From contig NZ_JACSDI010000024.1 of the NCBI RefSeq assembly GCF_022410515.1, forward strand, positions 1 to 64,000: a stretch of 64,000 nucleotides of DNA, given 5' to 3'. The notes below the pieces were generated by a model, which was given only the letters and a program-made list of their open reading frames with translations, had not been told where the DNA came from and searched no databases. The translations under genes were made by a program, and so were the position numbers. This document shows, in pieces, positions 54,013 through 63,838 of this stretch. The DNA is from Shewanella cutis (GTDB lineage Bacteria > Pseudomonadota > Gammaproteobacteria > Enterobacterales > Shewanellaceae). The first letter of the stretch is position 1. The number at the start of each line of letters is the position of its first letter.

Positions 54013-54522
54013 ATGCAAACCTTAAAATATATAAGCGGTTATAGCCCAGATATCCAACGTCAGGTTCAGCAGCTTTTAGAAAGTGGCAAGTTAGGTGATG
54101 TATTGCTGCGCCGTCATCCCCAAGTTCACGAGATCCGCAGCGATAAGGCCCTTTACGACTATACCCAAGGGATCAAAAATCAATTTTTACGCCAATCCTC
54201 CCCCCTATCAAAAGTGATTTTTGATGACAAAATAAGTATTAGTCATCATGCACTTGGCTTACATTCCTACGTATCTAGAGTGCAAGGTAACAAAATCAAA
54301 GCGAAGAATGAAATTCGCATATCTTCTCGCTTAAAACGTGTACCAGAACCCTTGCTACGAATGGTAGTTGTACACGAACTCGCCCACCTAAAAGAGAAGG
54401 ATCATAATAAAGCTTTCTATAAGTTGTGTACTTATATGGAGCCCGATTACCATCAATTCGAATTCGATCTGCGTTTACTGCTAACCTGTATTGATGCTAA
54501 CCAATCTCCCTACTCAAACTAA
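54013..54522 (+). CDS. YgjP-like metallopeptidase-domain protein
   Basis: 169 aa. Seen: VVHELAHLKEKDHNKAFYKL, the HExxH-type zinc site (HELAH near residue 118) plus a third His in the KDHNKAFY segment, the usual signature of the YgjP/WLM family. N-terminal half (RQVQQLLESGKLGDVLLRRHPQVHEI) is specific to the short Shewanella-type members. The family is linked to protease folds, but substrates are unknown. It follows DUF3010 by 56 nt on the same strand, so may be co-transcribed. Confidence 0.9.
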   Translation: MQTLKYISGYSPDIQRQVQQLLESGKLGDVLLRRHPQVHEIRSDKALYDYTQGIKNQFLRQSSPLSKVIFDDKISISHHALGLHSYVSRVQGNKIKAKNEIRISSRLKRVPEPLLRMVVVHELAHLKEKDHNKAFYKLCTYMEPDYHQFEFDLRLLLTCIDANQSPYSN

Positions 54523-54647
54523 ACAAGCTTATTTGAGTAAGTTAGCATTTTGCTCATCGATTTATTGCGTATAGTTGACTGATAATAATTTTCATTTAAA
54601 ATGAATCGGTCTTATCCGTTACCGCACTAAAGCCGTGTAAAAGTCGT

Positions 54648-55106
54648 ATGAAAAAACAAAAGATTGGTAAAAAGCTAGAAAAGTGGTGTGACAAACAAGC
54701 CAAGAAACTGCAAAAGCAGCAGACAAAATCCAATCGCCCTGTCGAATTACAAAATCTTTATTCGCCAAATACACAAAAAAAACATGCGACTCAGGCTCAA
54801 AATAAAAAACAGCAGCGTAAACACTTGAGTCAGTTATTATCCGAATATGTGGCGAAACAGCAGATCCAAACCCTCGATAAGACCAGCCGAAAGAAACAAC
54901 TTAAATTAGCTAAAGCCCATTTTAGTGCTGCGAATGATGCTAAATTTTTATCATCCGCCGTTATTAAGCGTATTCGTCCATTGCCTACTGAACGCAGTTT
55001 TGCACTTCGTCCCTATAAAAAATCCCCCTGTGGAGGTTGCCCAGCTTTAAAAGGTCGTCTGTGTAAATGTGCGTTAAAGGCAATGCAGAAACGTCAGGCC
55101 AGTTAA
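54648..55106 (+). CDS. Basic protein with C-terminal Cys cluster, unknown
   Basis: 152 aa, very rich in Lys, Gln and Ser. Starts MKKQKIGKKLEKWCDKQAKK. The C-terminal segment has five cysteines within about 20 residues (KSPCGGCPALKGRLCKCALK: C-x2-C-x8-C-x-C, plus the N-terminal Cys14). This looks like a small zinc or iron-sulfur site on a nucleic-acid-binding basic protein. No recognised family. The downstream 340 nt hold no gene. Confidence 0.7.
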   Translation: MKKQKIGKKLEKWCDKQAKKLQKQQTKSNRPVELQNLYSPNTQKKHATQAQNKKQQRKHLSQLLSEYVAKQQIQTLDKTSRKKQLKLAKAHFSAANDAKFLSSAVIKRIRPLPTERSFALRPYKKSPCGGCPALKGRLCKCALKAMQKRQAS

Positions 55107-55380
55107 TTCGTTTGAGTTGACTACCGTACCCCAATCAAATTAGATAAAGACAAGGCAGCGTAACGAAAGTGACTGGCTTATATCTGCACTAGGCAAATCT
55201 ACAAGGCGATATCAGCATTTATCCTTCTGTTGTTTATATGCGTGTTAATTCTGCCAACTTAACTCTATTTATCGCTTTTTAAAACAGTAAAGATTCCCCC
55301 CTTTATCTGAGTACACATCCTTACAATTAGTTGTTCAATAAACACGCGTTTTTAAGCCGTCATCGCTAAACGCTGCACAA
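55107..55380. other. Intergenic stretch before the mepM terminator
   Basis: About 270 nt between the Cys-cluster gene and the mepM terminator. A stretch near 55115-55200 resembles a dispersed non-coding repeat (caatcaaattag...caaggcagcgtaacg), but no second copy is in this window. No gene recognised. Confidence 0.4.
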
Positions 55381-55420
55381 ATGAAAACGCCGATGAACTC
55401 AAATTCATCGGCGTTTTCAT
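55381..55420. terminator. Strong hairpin terminator (mepM, probably bidirectional)
   Basis: Perfect 15-bp arms GAAAACGCCGATGAA / TTCATCGGCGTTTTC (55383-55397, 55404-55418) with a 6-nt loop, 29 nt past the mepM stop. Both ends read T-rich. Confidence 0.9.
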
Positions 55421-55448
55421 ATTCGGTTCGCTCGGATTAATGAATGTG

Positions 55449-56753
55449 CTAGCCTAAATTCATTAACGCTTGGCGACTCTTAACCATATTAGTAAAGCTA
55501 CGTAACTCTTGATTTGCTAACTGGTTTGCCATTGGAATATCGGCTCTCATTGGGTCTACGGGCTTACCGTTTACATGGAATTCATAATGCAAATGCGGTC
55601 CGGTAGAGCGGCCTGTATTACCTGATAAAGCAATCACTTGTCCACGAGTCACCCTTTGGCCTTTACGCACTAACGCCTTTGAAAGATGTAAATAACGGGT
55701 GCGATATTTACCACCATGTTCAACCACAATATATTTACCCGCGAACTGGTGATCTGTGACTAAGCTCACTACACCATCGCCAGGAGCAACAACTTTAGTT
55801 CCAATTGGAACCGAAAAGTCAGTACCATTATGGGGAGAAATACGCCCAGTAATAGGATGTTTACGGGCTGGATTAAAGCGAGAACTCATACGAGGCTGTT
55901 TAGCCAACGGAATACGTTGGAAAGCCCGCACTAAACTACGTCCTTTAGCATCGTAATAGCTGCCATCAGTATGTTGAAAGGCGCTAATTTCAGAACGTCC
56001 TGTTTTAATACTAACACCCAATATTTGGCTACTACCTGTTGCTTCACCTTCAACATATTGATCATTTACCAAAACAGAAAACGTATCACCTGCATGTAGA
56101 TCACGAGCAAAATTCACTTTTTCTTTGAGTAGATCTTCAATCCGCTGAATATCGGCTGCTGCTAGGCCCATCTTTTGAGCCGAGACGTAAAACGAACCTT
56201 TAATATCACCCGTAAGGATACGATTTTGCCAAACACCCTCAACGTTAACTTCTTCAACGTTAAAGCTACCATCGTCATAACGGGTAAATACGACTTGACG
56301 AGCGGCGTTAAAATAAAGTTCTAACTTTTGCAGCTGACCAACATTATCAAGCCAAAATTGAATACGGTTTCCAGGTAATAAAGTATCAAGAGCCAGAATG
56401 TTTAAATCGGCCTCTAACACTTTATACATAGTTTGCTGATCGACCCCAGCCTTAGAAAACAAAGCGCTTAAGGTATCTCCTGATGCGATAATACGCTCAT
56501 AGTCAGGGGTATTATCAACAATTGGAGCCGTTTCTACAGTTTCAGAAACTTGGGGTAATATGGTTTCAATATCGAGAGCAACGGGAATGCGTTGGGCTGT
56601 CGGCACCACATGATTGGTATTCGGCATCAGCATCGCCGCGCCGATTAATAAACCACCAACAAGGAGAATATTTTTATGGGCCGAAGATAAATTCTGCAAA
56701 CGGATTTGCGGAAAATTAGCCAAATTGGGTTTGCCTGTCTGCAACGCCTTCAC
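55449..56753 (-). CDS. mepM: Murein DD-endopeptidase MepM (M23 family)
   Basis: 434 aa (E. coli 440). N-terminal membrane anchor (about residues 27-43, KNILLVGGLLIGAAMLM) then periplasmic. A LysM-like domain at about 90-120 (SGDTLSALFSKAGVDQQTMYKVL), an intermediate domain, then an M23 peptidase with HNGTDFSVPIGTKV near 306 and GRSTGPHLHYEFHVNG near 388, carrying the zinc His and HLH pair. It cuts D-Ala-mDAP cross-links for wall growth. GTG start at 56753. Confidence 0.93.
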   Translation of the reverse strand: MKALQTGKPNLANFPQIRLQNLSSAHKNILLVGGLLIGAAMLMPNTNHVVPTAQRIPVALDIETILPQVSETVETAPIVDNTPDYERIIASGDTLSALFSKAGVDQQTMYKVLEADLNILALDTLLPGNRIQFWLDNVGQLQKLELYFNAARQVVFTRYDDGSFNVEEVNVEGVWQNRILTGDIKGSFYVSAQKMGLAAADIQRIEDLLKEKVNFARDLHAGDTFSVLVNDQYVEGEATGSSQILGVSIKTGRSEISAFQHTDGSYYDAKGRSLVRAFQRIPLAKQPRMSSRFNPARKHPITGRISPHNGTDFSVPIGTKVVAPGDGVVSLVTDHQFAGKYIVVEHGGKYRTRYLHLSKALVRKGQRVTRGQVIALSGNTGRSTGPHLHYEFHVNGKPVDPMRADIPMANQLANQELRSFTNMVKSRQALMNLG

Positions 56754-57009
56754 CTTTTGTTATCGTTTTTGCGTTATATTTTTGAACCAGTCCCTACATG
56801 GGAAGCCCGAATTTTCCCAACTTATCCCAAAAAACCGATTATGACAAACGCTATTTTACACTTTTGCAGTACTATTTAGCAAAAACATGCGTCATCTATC
56901 ACTTTAAACTGATTGTACATTCTATATCCAGTTGTAAAATATTACAGCACTATATGAATAATATATCTAAAACAATAAGTTAAAAAACGCACTCTACACA
57001 TAGATGTTT

Positions 57010-60000
57010 CTAAGGCAAAATCACTTTGATTTCACTCCCATGGGAAGTTTTCAAGAGATCAATTCGGGTATTTATCTGCTCTTTCATCTCAGAAACATGA
57101 GATATCACGCCGATCATTCTCCCTGTCGATTGCAAATCCATTAAGGTGCGAATTGCCAGCTCGAGGGAGTCCTGATCCAGGCTACCAAAACCTTCGTCAA
57201 TAAATAACGTATCGAGTTTTATGCCCCCAGCATAGGCTTGCACCACGTCTGATAAACCCAGCGCCATAGATAAAGCGGCCATAAAACTCTCCCCACCACT
57301 TAGGGTCGCCACGGGGCGCACTTTTGCGGTGTAAGCGTCTTCGACTTCAAGCTCAAGCCCTGATGCCTTATTTCCCTTTGCTCTGTCTTCTTTACGCAGT
57401 AATCGATAACGACCTTTACTCATCAGGTGTAATCTCTGCGTCGCGGCGAGTAATACATCATCGAGTAAGACACTTAATACAAAACGTTGCAGAGAAATCT
57501 TGTTGCCTGTATTCCCATTGGCCACATCGGCCAAGGTGCCAATAATGGCGTATTCATCCTCAAGGGCTTTGGCTTTTTGATCGACAATACTGAGCTGAGT
57601 TTGTGTCTGTTTAAGCAAAGAGAAACGCGTATTAAGTTGGCTCCATGTAGCTTCAGCGAGATTAAGTTGTTGGTGCTTTTCAGCGAGCATGGCTTCTAGG
57701 GCATCAAGGTCGGGTACGCTGACATCACTAAGCTGAGTTTTTTGCTGATCAAGCTGTGATTGATTTAAGGCACACTCACGCTGATAGGTTTCAATACGCT
57801 CGCCCAGCGCTTGCATTTGCTCATCGGTTAACAATGCTGTCCCTAATGCGTCCCTATCAGTAAAGCCCGCTAAATGCAGTTGTGAGTTAAGGTCGCCCAA
57901 AACCAGAGCCTGCTGCTCATCTGCGCTATGACAGCGTTGTATTGCAGCCTCTAGCGCCGTTTGCGCCGCCACACAATGCTCGGATGCCTGCTGCTGTGCG
58001 GTTCTAAGGACATGAATTAGCCCACGAGTCTTCTCAAGCTGCTGCTGATTATCATTAATCGCTTGATTTAACTCAGCAAGCGAGCGGTATTCCTCAGGGA
58101 TCCGCAGCGCCTTTTCAGCTAATTGGCCAGATAAACGCGCCACTTCGCCTTCTTGTTGATGATAGCGCTCACGCTCAAGCTCTAATTGTTGCGTCAATGC
58201 GAATTCTTGCTGCTGCAACACTTTGATTTGCTGCTGTAACTGCTGCAATGCTTGGGTAGCGACTTCAGCTTGTTTTGCGTGGCGTGTTAATTCTTCAAGT
58301 CGATGGAGATGCGATTCAAGTGGTAACTCGACCGAATCCCCCAGCGAAGAGGCCAGTTCATTTGCCTGCGATTGCTGTGCTTCTAACTGTTTTTGTAGCC
58401 CCCGATACTCCGCCCTCGCTTTGCTGAGCTGTTCGAGAGCATTGACCTCGGCATCCTGCGCTGCTTGAAGCTGTGCGTCCGTTGGTAAATGATCATGGCT
58501 GGTTGCAGGATGAGGATGCTCGATACTGCCGCAAACTGGGCAGGGTTCTTCGAGTTTGAGCTCCCTCGCTAAAATGGCTGCTTGGCCTTGAAACCAGTTG
58601 AGCTGTAAAGACTTATAGTCACTTAGCGCTGCCTGATGCTGCGCGTTCAGCATCTTTCCTTGTAATCCTGCTTGTACAAGCGACTCTTCAGTTTGGGCGA
58701 CTTTGGCGCAGATTTGTTGCCATTGTTTGAACAACTCAAGTAAGTGGCGCTGTTGCTGCAAGGCTTGTGCGGTCGCGAGTTGACGCTCACTTTGCTGTTG
58801 TAATGCTGGCAATTGATCTTCATAGGTGCTGCGCTGCTCAACTAAGCTTGCAAGTGCCGTCTTAGTCTCTTGCCCCTGCACTTTGGTTTGTTGCAATAAG
58901 ATGTTTGCCTTAGCCAATGCTTGCTCAACATCGGCAAACTCAGCCAATTGCGGTGCTAGCGACGTTAAGCTGTTGCTCAGTTGTTCCTGAGTTCGTAAGC
59001 GCTGTTCTAGGCCGTTAAGCTCCTGCGCTTCACTATCAGCTTTGGCAAGCGCAAGCTTTGCCGTATCGAGAGCCATTTGGGCGTGGCAGCGCTGATCATT
59101 AGCAATCATCGCTTCCTGCTCCCTCGATAATGCATTATCCAATAAGGGCTTTAGACGCTGCGCTTGCTTTGCCACATTCAGGCGAGCCGTTTGCGCTGCA
59201 ATATCGGCTTGCTGTTCATGAAGCAAGGTGGCTTGGGATTCCAATTCACTTAAACGAGTAAATTCAGCAAAACGCTGCTGCGCACTGTCATGCTGTTTTA
59301 GCGCCTGTAGATGCTCAGCCGTGCAACGTTCTTTCGCGCCGATAGCAGCCGCCAATTCTGGTTCTATTCGACTAAACTCGGCGGCCAGTTCGTCGTCATT
59401 CGCTAGCTCCGCGGTTTGTAAAATGCCATCGCGACGCGCACGCTGCTCTTTAACCAAGGCGCGGATGTCGGCCGCCTTCGCCTTTAAGATATCTTCAATA
59501 CGTTTATAGATATGGGTTTGAAATAATTGACTAAAAATTTGCTCACGCGCCTTGGAGTCGGCCATGAGTAATTCACGAAACTTACCCTGTGGCAGTACCA
59601 TAACCTGACGAAATTGTTCTACGTCTAAGCCCGTTAACGCTTCAATTTCAGCCGTTGCCTCTGAGACTTTACTGGCGACTAATAGGGTTTCAGTACTATC
59701 GGGAGCGATCTTAAACAGCTGCGCCTCGCTCTTTTGGACTGTCGAACCCTCGCCATTCTTTTTGAGTCTGTCCTGCTCTGGCACTCGGCGAATACGATAC
59801 GCAGTGTGACCTAATTTAAAACTAAAGGTCACCTCAGTAAGCAGATTATCATCGGCCATATCGCAGCGCATTTGGCTGCCTTCACGTTCATTGCCGGTGG
59901 TTTTTCCATACAACGCAAAGCAGATACCATCGAGCAAAGTCGTTTTACCCGCGCCAGTTGGCCCGTTGATTAAAAATAACGGATTATCACCAAGTTCAGT

Positions 60001-60066
60001 AAAATCAATTGTCTGAGTCGACGCAAACGGGCCAAAAGCCGACATGGAAAGTTGTAGTGGCTTCAT
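57010..60066 (-). CDS. sbcC: Exonuclease subunit SbcC (Rad50-like)
   Basis: 1018 aa (E. coli 1048). ABC-type ATPase split by a long coiled coil: Walker A NGPTGAGKTTLLDGI near residue 35, the zinc hook EPCPVCGSIEHPHP near 500, signature LSGGESFMAALSMAL near 925 and Walker B DTLFIDEGFGSLD near 950. SbcCD cuts DNA hairpins and protein-blocked ends. The ATG overlaps the sbcD stop by 4 nt (coordinates 60063-60066), so both subunits are made from one mRNA. Confidence 0.96.
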   Translation of the reverse strand: MKPLQLSMSAFGPFASTQTIDFTELGDNPLFLINGPTGAGKTTLLDGICFALYGKTTGNEREGSQMRCDMADDNLLTEVTFSFKLGHTAYRIRRVPEQDRLKKNGEGSTVQKSEAQLFKIAPDSTETLLVASKVSEATAEIEALTGLDVEQFRQVMVLPQGKFRELLMADSKAREQIFSQLFQTHIYKRIEDILKAKAADIRALVKEQRARRDGILQTAELANDDELAAEFSRIEPELAAAIGAKERCTAEHLQALKQHDSAQQRFAEFTRLSELESQATLLHEQQADIAAQTARLNVAKQAQRLKPLLDNALSREQEAMIANDQRCHAQMALDTAKLALAKADSEAQELNGLEQRLRTQEQLSNSLTSLAPQLAEFADVEQALAKANILLQQTKVQGQETKTALASLVEQRSTYEDQLPALQQQSERQLATAQALQQQRHLLELFKQWQQICAKVAQTEESLVQAGLQGKMLNAQHQAALSDYKSLQLNWFQGQAAILARELKLEEPCPVCGSIEHPHPATSHDHLPTDAQLQAAQDAEVNALEQLSKARAEYRGLQKQLEAQQSQANELASSLGDSVELPLESHLHRLEELTRHAKQAEVATQALQQLQQQIKVLQQQEFALTQQLELERERYHQQEGEVARLSGQLAEKALRIPEEYRSLAELNQAINDNQQQLEKTRGLIHVLRTAQQQASEHCVAAQTALEAAIQRCHSADEQQALVLGDLNSQLHLAGFTDRDALGTALLTDEQMQALGERIETYQRECALNQSQLDQQKTQLSDVSVPDLDALEAMLAEKHQQLNLAEATWSQLNTRFSLLKQTQTQLSIVDQKAKALEDEYAIIGTLADVANGNTGNKISLQRFVLSVLLDDVLLAATQRLHLMSKGRYRLLRKEDRAKGNKASGLELEVEDAYTAKVRPVATLSGGESFMAALSMALGLSDVVQAYAGGIKLDTLFIDEGFGSLDQDSLELAIRTLMDLQSTGRMIGVISHVSEMKEQINTRIDLLKTSHGSEIKVILP

Positions 60067-61262
60067 TCTGCCTGCTCCTCTTTTGCGTCACGATGTGTTT
60101 CGCTGCGTTCGAGCCCGTCTCGATGAAGCTGGGTTAGGATATCCTCCATCACCGCCTGCTGCGCCGGCGTTAATTCATCCCCCGAGACTTGGGCAAAAAA
60201 GTCACGGAACATGGCCATTTCACCTTTTTTTATATGATCTCGATTTAGCACCACCGCCTGATCGCCCGCCATCAATCCCGTGCGCTCTAAATGCAGCACA
60301 TTGGGATAAACACTGCGCAGTTTGCCCATGGCATCTAAAATGGCGTGCTTATCGAGAAGTCTCACCATCAGATAATCCTCACGCTTGGAATCGGTTTTCC
60401 CTACTGCTAATAAATGTGCCAATTCCCCTTCAATAATCCGCACATCACGTAGCGCAGTTAAGGGCAAGAGTTGGATTTGAGCGGGAGATTGCGCAGCGAT
60501 ATCCACTAAGGTGACAGACTTATGCTGATATTGCTCACTAAAGGAATACTTTAGGATTGAGCCTGAGTAACGTATCTGTTCGCAGCCTTTATATTGCGGG
60601 CCATGCAAATGCCCTAGGGCGACATAGTCAAATTCACTAAACAGCCGTGGGGAAATTTTATCCGCGCCGCCGATACTTAATGGCCGTTCAGATTCAGACT
60701 CGCTGCCACCATCCAAAAAGCAATGACTCACCACCACTTTAGGTAAACCTTGGCTATCATGGGAGTGGACCTGTTCTAGCAATAACGCCATCGCCTCTTC
60801 ATGGCTCGATACGCTAAGGCCTTTGGCATCGGTTTCAAACACTTGGCGCACGGTGGCAGGTTCAGCGTAAGGCAGCGGATAAAAGTAAGCATCGCCACTG
60901 GAACTGGTTAAACGAATAGGCACTAATTCGGCCTGTAGCGGCCCAATAATATGTAAACCGCTAGCAACCATTTGTTTCGCGGCAAATCCCAAACGCTCAT
61001 GGCCATCATGATTACCAGCAATCATCAGCACTTGTATACCTAATTGGTTAACAAGGCGATTAAGTACATCATCAAGCAGGGCGACGGCACTGGCGGGTGG
61101 AATCGATCTATCGTAAATGTCCCCCGCAATAATCACCGCATCAACACTGTGCTGCTTTGCCAATGCAACGATTTGATCAAGTACATGGGCCTGATCATCC
61201 AGTAATGATTGATTATGTAACTGACGACCAATATGCCAGTCTGAGGTGTGAATAAATCGCAT
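60063..61262 (-). CDS. sbcD: Exonuclease subunit SbcD (Mre11-like nuclease)
   Basis: 399 aa (E. coli 400). Calcineurin-like phosphoesterase motifs in order: FIHTSDWHIGRQ at 3-14, IAGDIYDRSIPP near 46, IAGNHDGHERLG near 82, VVSHCFLDGG near 174, and ALGHLHGPQYKG near 217. It is the Mn-dependent nuclease of SbcCD. First gene of the sbcDC operon. Confidence 0.96.
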   Translation of the reverse strand: MRFIHTSDWHIGRQLHNQSLLDDQAHVLDQIVALAKQHSVDAVIIAGDIYDRSIPPASAVALLDDVLNRLVNQLGIQVLMIAGNHDGHERLGFAAKQMVASGLHIIGPLQAELVPIRLTSSSGDAYFYPLPYAEPATVRQVFETDAKGLSVSSHEEAMALLLEQVHSHDSQGLPKVVVSHCFLDGGSESESERPLSIGGADKISPRLFSEFDYVALGHLHGPQYKGCEQIRYSGSILKYSFSEQYQHKSVTLVDIAAQSPAQIQLLPLTALRDVRIIEGELAHLLAVGKTDSKREDYLMVRLLDKHAILDAMGKLRSVYPNVLHLERTGLMAGDQAVVLNRDHIKKGEMAMFRDFFAQVSGDELTPAQQAVMEDILTQLHRDGLERSETHRDAKEEQAE

Positions 61263-61477
61263 TGCTGCTGAACCTTAATGGATGCTAAGCCAACGCTATG
61301 GCGCGAGATGCTTATCGTTAAGTTGTTTGTCGAAGCTGCTTGTCGGATAACGTCGCCCAATGGCTCGCCAATAAGCCCTAAAAACACGTTAAAAAATGCT
61401 AGGTTATCCTAAAAAATGCCGCTGAGTATAGTCAATACAATGGGAGTGGAGAGATTTACAGCAAAGAGGTCGAAGAC

Positions 61478-61503
61478 TGCGCTAACAGCTAACCATTAGC
61501 GCA
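61478..61503. repeat. Short inverted repeat between the TSUP gene and sbcD
   Basis: TGCGCTAA / TTAGCGCA (61478-61485, 61496-61503) with a 10-nt loop. It may be a weak transcript end for the TSUP gene; no T-run is seen. Confidence 0.35.
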
Positions 61504-61549
61504 AACTAGGTCACAGTTCAACTACATAAGCTCGTGCCAAAAATCATCA

Positions 61550-62320
61550 TCAAAACAGTTGGTATTGGCTGGCGAGCAATTTCACACTCATGGCAAGCGA
61601 CATGGTCACCACTAAAGGTTTAATGATCTTTGTGCCTTTAGTGACCACTAAACGTGATCCTAATGTTGCCCCAATGGCTTGGCCCGCTAACATCACTAAG
61701 CCGAGTAACCAAATGACCTTTCCGCCAAGGGCGAAAAAAATCAGCGAGGCAATATTGGTCGAAAAATTCAACACCTTTGCGTGAGCTGTCGCTTTGGCGA
61801 GGCCAAAACCCGCGAGGGTAACAAACGCCAACGCAAAAAAGCTGCCCGTCCCCGGACCAAAAAAGCCATCATACAAGCCCACACCTAAAGCGGCAGTAAA
61901 AGCAAAGGCGGTAGGGGTTAAGACTTGATGCCTATCCTCCTCAGAAACCTTCTTCGAAAACAAAAAGTAACAACCAATGGCGAGGATCAAAAACGGCAAT
62001 ACTAATTCGAGGATTTTGGTATCCACTAACTGCACCAACACAGTGCCTAACGCCGCGCCGATAAAGGCACAAAACAGCGCGAGTTTGACAGTTTTGAGAT
62101 CAACCAATCCCTTACGCACAAAGTACAAACTGGCAAAAAAGCTGCCGCCGCAGGCCTGTAACTTGTTGGTACCAAGGGCAACCGCTGGCGGCAGCCCTGC
62201 CCACATTAACGCAGGAATGGTCAGTAATCCTCCGCCGCCAGCAATGGAGTCAATAAAGCCCGCCACCATCGCCACGCCAAACAGTAATACTGCAACTTGT
62301 AGAGTTAATTCAAATTCCAT
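61550..62320 (-). CDS. TSUP-family (YfcA-type) membrane permease
   Basis: 256 aa from the ATG at 62320 (MEFELTLQVAVLLFGV); the ATG at 62359 would add 13 residues without support. Eight hydrophobic segments. Seen: AGFIDSIAGGGGLLTIPAL near residues 25-45 and LAKATAHAKVLNFSTN near 165, closely similar to E. coli YfcA (sulfite exporter TauE/SafE family). Substrate unknown (candidates: sulfite, sulfonates, small organic acids). Divergent from a LysR regulator gene with about 140 nt between the proposed starts. Confidence 0.9.
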   Translation of the reverse strand: MEFELTLQVAVLLFGVAMVAGFIDSIAGGGGLLTIPALMWAGLPPAVALGTNKLQACGGSFFASLYFVRKGLVDLKTVKLALFCAFIGAALGTVLVQLVDTKILELVLPFLILAIGCYFLFSKKVSEEDRHQVLTPTAFAFTAALGVGLYDGFFGPGTGSFFALAFVTLAGFGLAKATAHAKVLNFSTNIASLIFFALGGKVIWLLGLVMLAGQAIGATLGSRLVVTKGTKIIKPLVVTMSLAMSVKLLASQYQLF

Positions 62321-62461
62321 AATTTTTATAATTGAGTTATAGGAGCTAAGGCTTCGCATTAGACTGCGTTTGCCTTATCAATGCAAAGGAGTTATTGTCG
62401 CGCTAGCGTGAGTAAAGCTCACACTAAACCGTTTGTTAAACACCTTGATTCGGATATGGAT

Positions 62462-63355
62462 ATGTTTACTAGCTTGCCACCGCTCAATGCATTACGGGCA
62501 TTCGAGTCCGCCGCCCGCTTACAGAGTATAACGCTGGCAAGCAAAGAGCTGCACGTCACCCATGGCGCCATCAGTAAACAAATCAGAGTGTTAGAAGATT
62601 TTTTAGGGTTCGCCCTCTTTGTTCGGCTCCATAAAAAAGTTGAACTCACAGACGAAGCCAAACGTTACTTACCCCATGTACAAGCGGCGCTGCAAACCCT
62701 GTCGAGCGCCACCGCCGATTTACGTAGCCAAGGTTCTCGGCCACAAACCTTAGCCATTAATGTATTACCGAGTTTAACCATTAACTGGTTGATCCCTCGT
62801 ATGGAGCAATTTAAATCTCGCTATCCACATTTATATGTGGATCTCTCGATAGGTGACTTTGCCGTTGATTTCAGCCAAGGGCGTTATGACATCGCGATCC
62901 GCAGTAGTACCAAACTGCCCAAGGGAGTGAATTACATCAAACTCATGGATGAAGACCTGTGCTTAGTTTGCGCGCCGTCATTGGCCCCAAAACTGCAATG
63001 TATTGAGGATATTAATCATGTCACCTTACTCAAACACACCACTCGTCCAGAACTCTGGGATTATTGGGCTGAAAAAGTAGGGTTAGTGCTTACACAAGAG
63101 CAAACATTCGGCGTTGAGCATTTTTATATGTTAAGTCAGGCGGCTGCTAGTGGCATGGGCGCGGCGCTGATCCCACGCTTTTTTATTGAAGAACAATTAG
63201 CTAACGGCAGTTTAGTCATCCCCTTTCATGCAACGTTTACCAGCCCATATGTTTATTACCTTCTCACGCCTAAATCCCCAAGCTTGCCGTTAAAAGTGCA
63301 AGCATTTATCGAGTGGATGCTTGACCTCTTCGCCCCTTATCGAAATGAATGCTAA
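62462..63355 (+). CDS. LysR-family transcriptional regulator (GcvA-like)
   Basis: 297 aa from the ATG at 62462, chosen because GGAT lies about 10 nt upstream and residues then run FTSLPPLNALRAFESAARLQS, the standard GcvA-type start; ATG 62456 and longer frames are possible. Winged HTH at 5-65 (LHVTHGAISKQIRVLE), then the effector-binding domain with GVNYIKLMDEDLCLVCAPSLA. It is divergent from the TSUP gene, so regulation of that gene is plausible but not shown. A terminator follows. Confidence 0.9.
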   Translation: MFTSLPPLNALRAFESAARLQSITLASKELHVTHGAISKQIRVLEDFLGFALFVRLHKKVELTDEAKRYLPHVQAALQTLSSATADLRSQGSRPQTLAINVLPSLTINWLIPRMEQFKSRYPHLYVDLSIGDFAVDFSQGRYDIAIRSSTKLPKGVNYIKLMDEDLCLVCAPSLAPKLQCIEDINHVTLLKHTTRPELWDYWAEKVGLVLTQEQTFGVEHFYMLSQAAASGMGAALIPRFFIEEQLANGSLVIPFHATFTSPYVYYLLTPKSPSLPLKVQAFIEWMLDLFAPYRNEC

Positions 63356-63361
63356 AGACCC

Positions 63362-63385
63362 AAAAACCACCTGAAGGTGGTTTTT
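63362..63385. terminator. Bidirectional terminator between the LysR gene and the downstream secreted protein
   Basis: Perfect 10-bp arms AAAAACCACC / GGTGGTTTTT (63362-63371, 63376-63385), loop TGAA, between convergent genes. Confidence 0.88.
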
Positions 63386-63407
63386 ACGTCAGTCATAGCA
63401 AAACACT

Positions 63408-63803
63408 TTACATGGTTGCCATTGTCCAATAATCGAGGCGCTTTTGTGGATCAGCCAGTAAGTTTTTACACTGCTCTTTATATTTCCCCATCAACGCCCC
63501 GAGATTACTAGAGCCACCTAGGCTTTGTATTTGGCGAGCTTTTGCATCGGCAACGGCTTGGGTAACTTCAGCTTCTGACTGGTATTTTTTCGCCAGAGTT
63601 TCGGCTTCAACTTTAGAGGTTTTTAAGCGTTCACCTACCGCTTGCATTTGCGGTGCATTCATGGCGCCAATCGCTTCAGAGCTAATTTGATAATAGGCTG
63701 CACATTCAATGGCTTCTTTAGCCAAAGCTTTTTGGGCTTCATCAGCAAACACACTGTGGCTCACAGTCAACATAAGACCTGCAACAGCAAAACCTTTTAA
63801 CAT
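63408..63803 (-). CDS. Small secreted protein, unknown
   Basis: 131 aa. Signal peptide (MLKGFAVAGLMLTVSHSVFA, cleavage near residue 20 after SVFA). Mature part about 110 residues, helical, with Cys at IECAAYY near 33 and EQCKNLL near 112 that could form one disulfide, and mostly Ala/Glu/Lys composition. Not recognised. Periplasmic location expected. It has its own promoter region. Confidence 0.75.
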   Translation of the reverse strand: MLKGFAVAGLMLTVSHSVFADEAQKALAKEAIECAAYYQISSEAIGAMNAPQMQAVGERLKTSKVEAETLAKKYQSEAEVTQAVADAKARQIQSLGGSSNLGALMGKYKEQCKNLLADPQKRLDYWTMATM

Positions 63804-63838
63804 TGATATTGTCCTTTTTATTAAAGATTAAGAATAAG

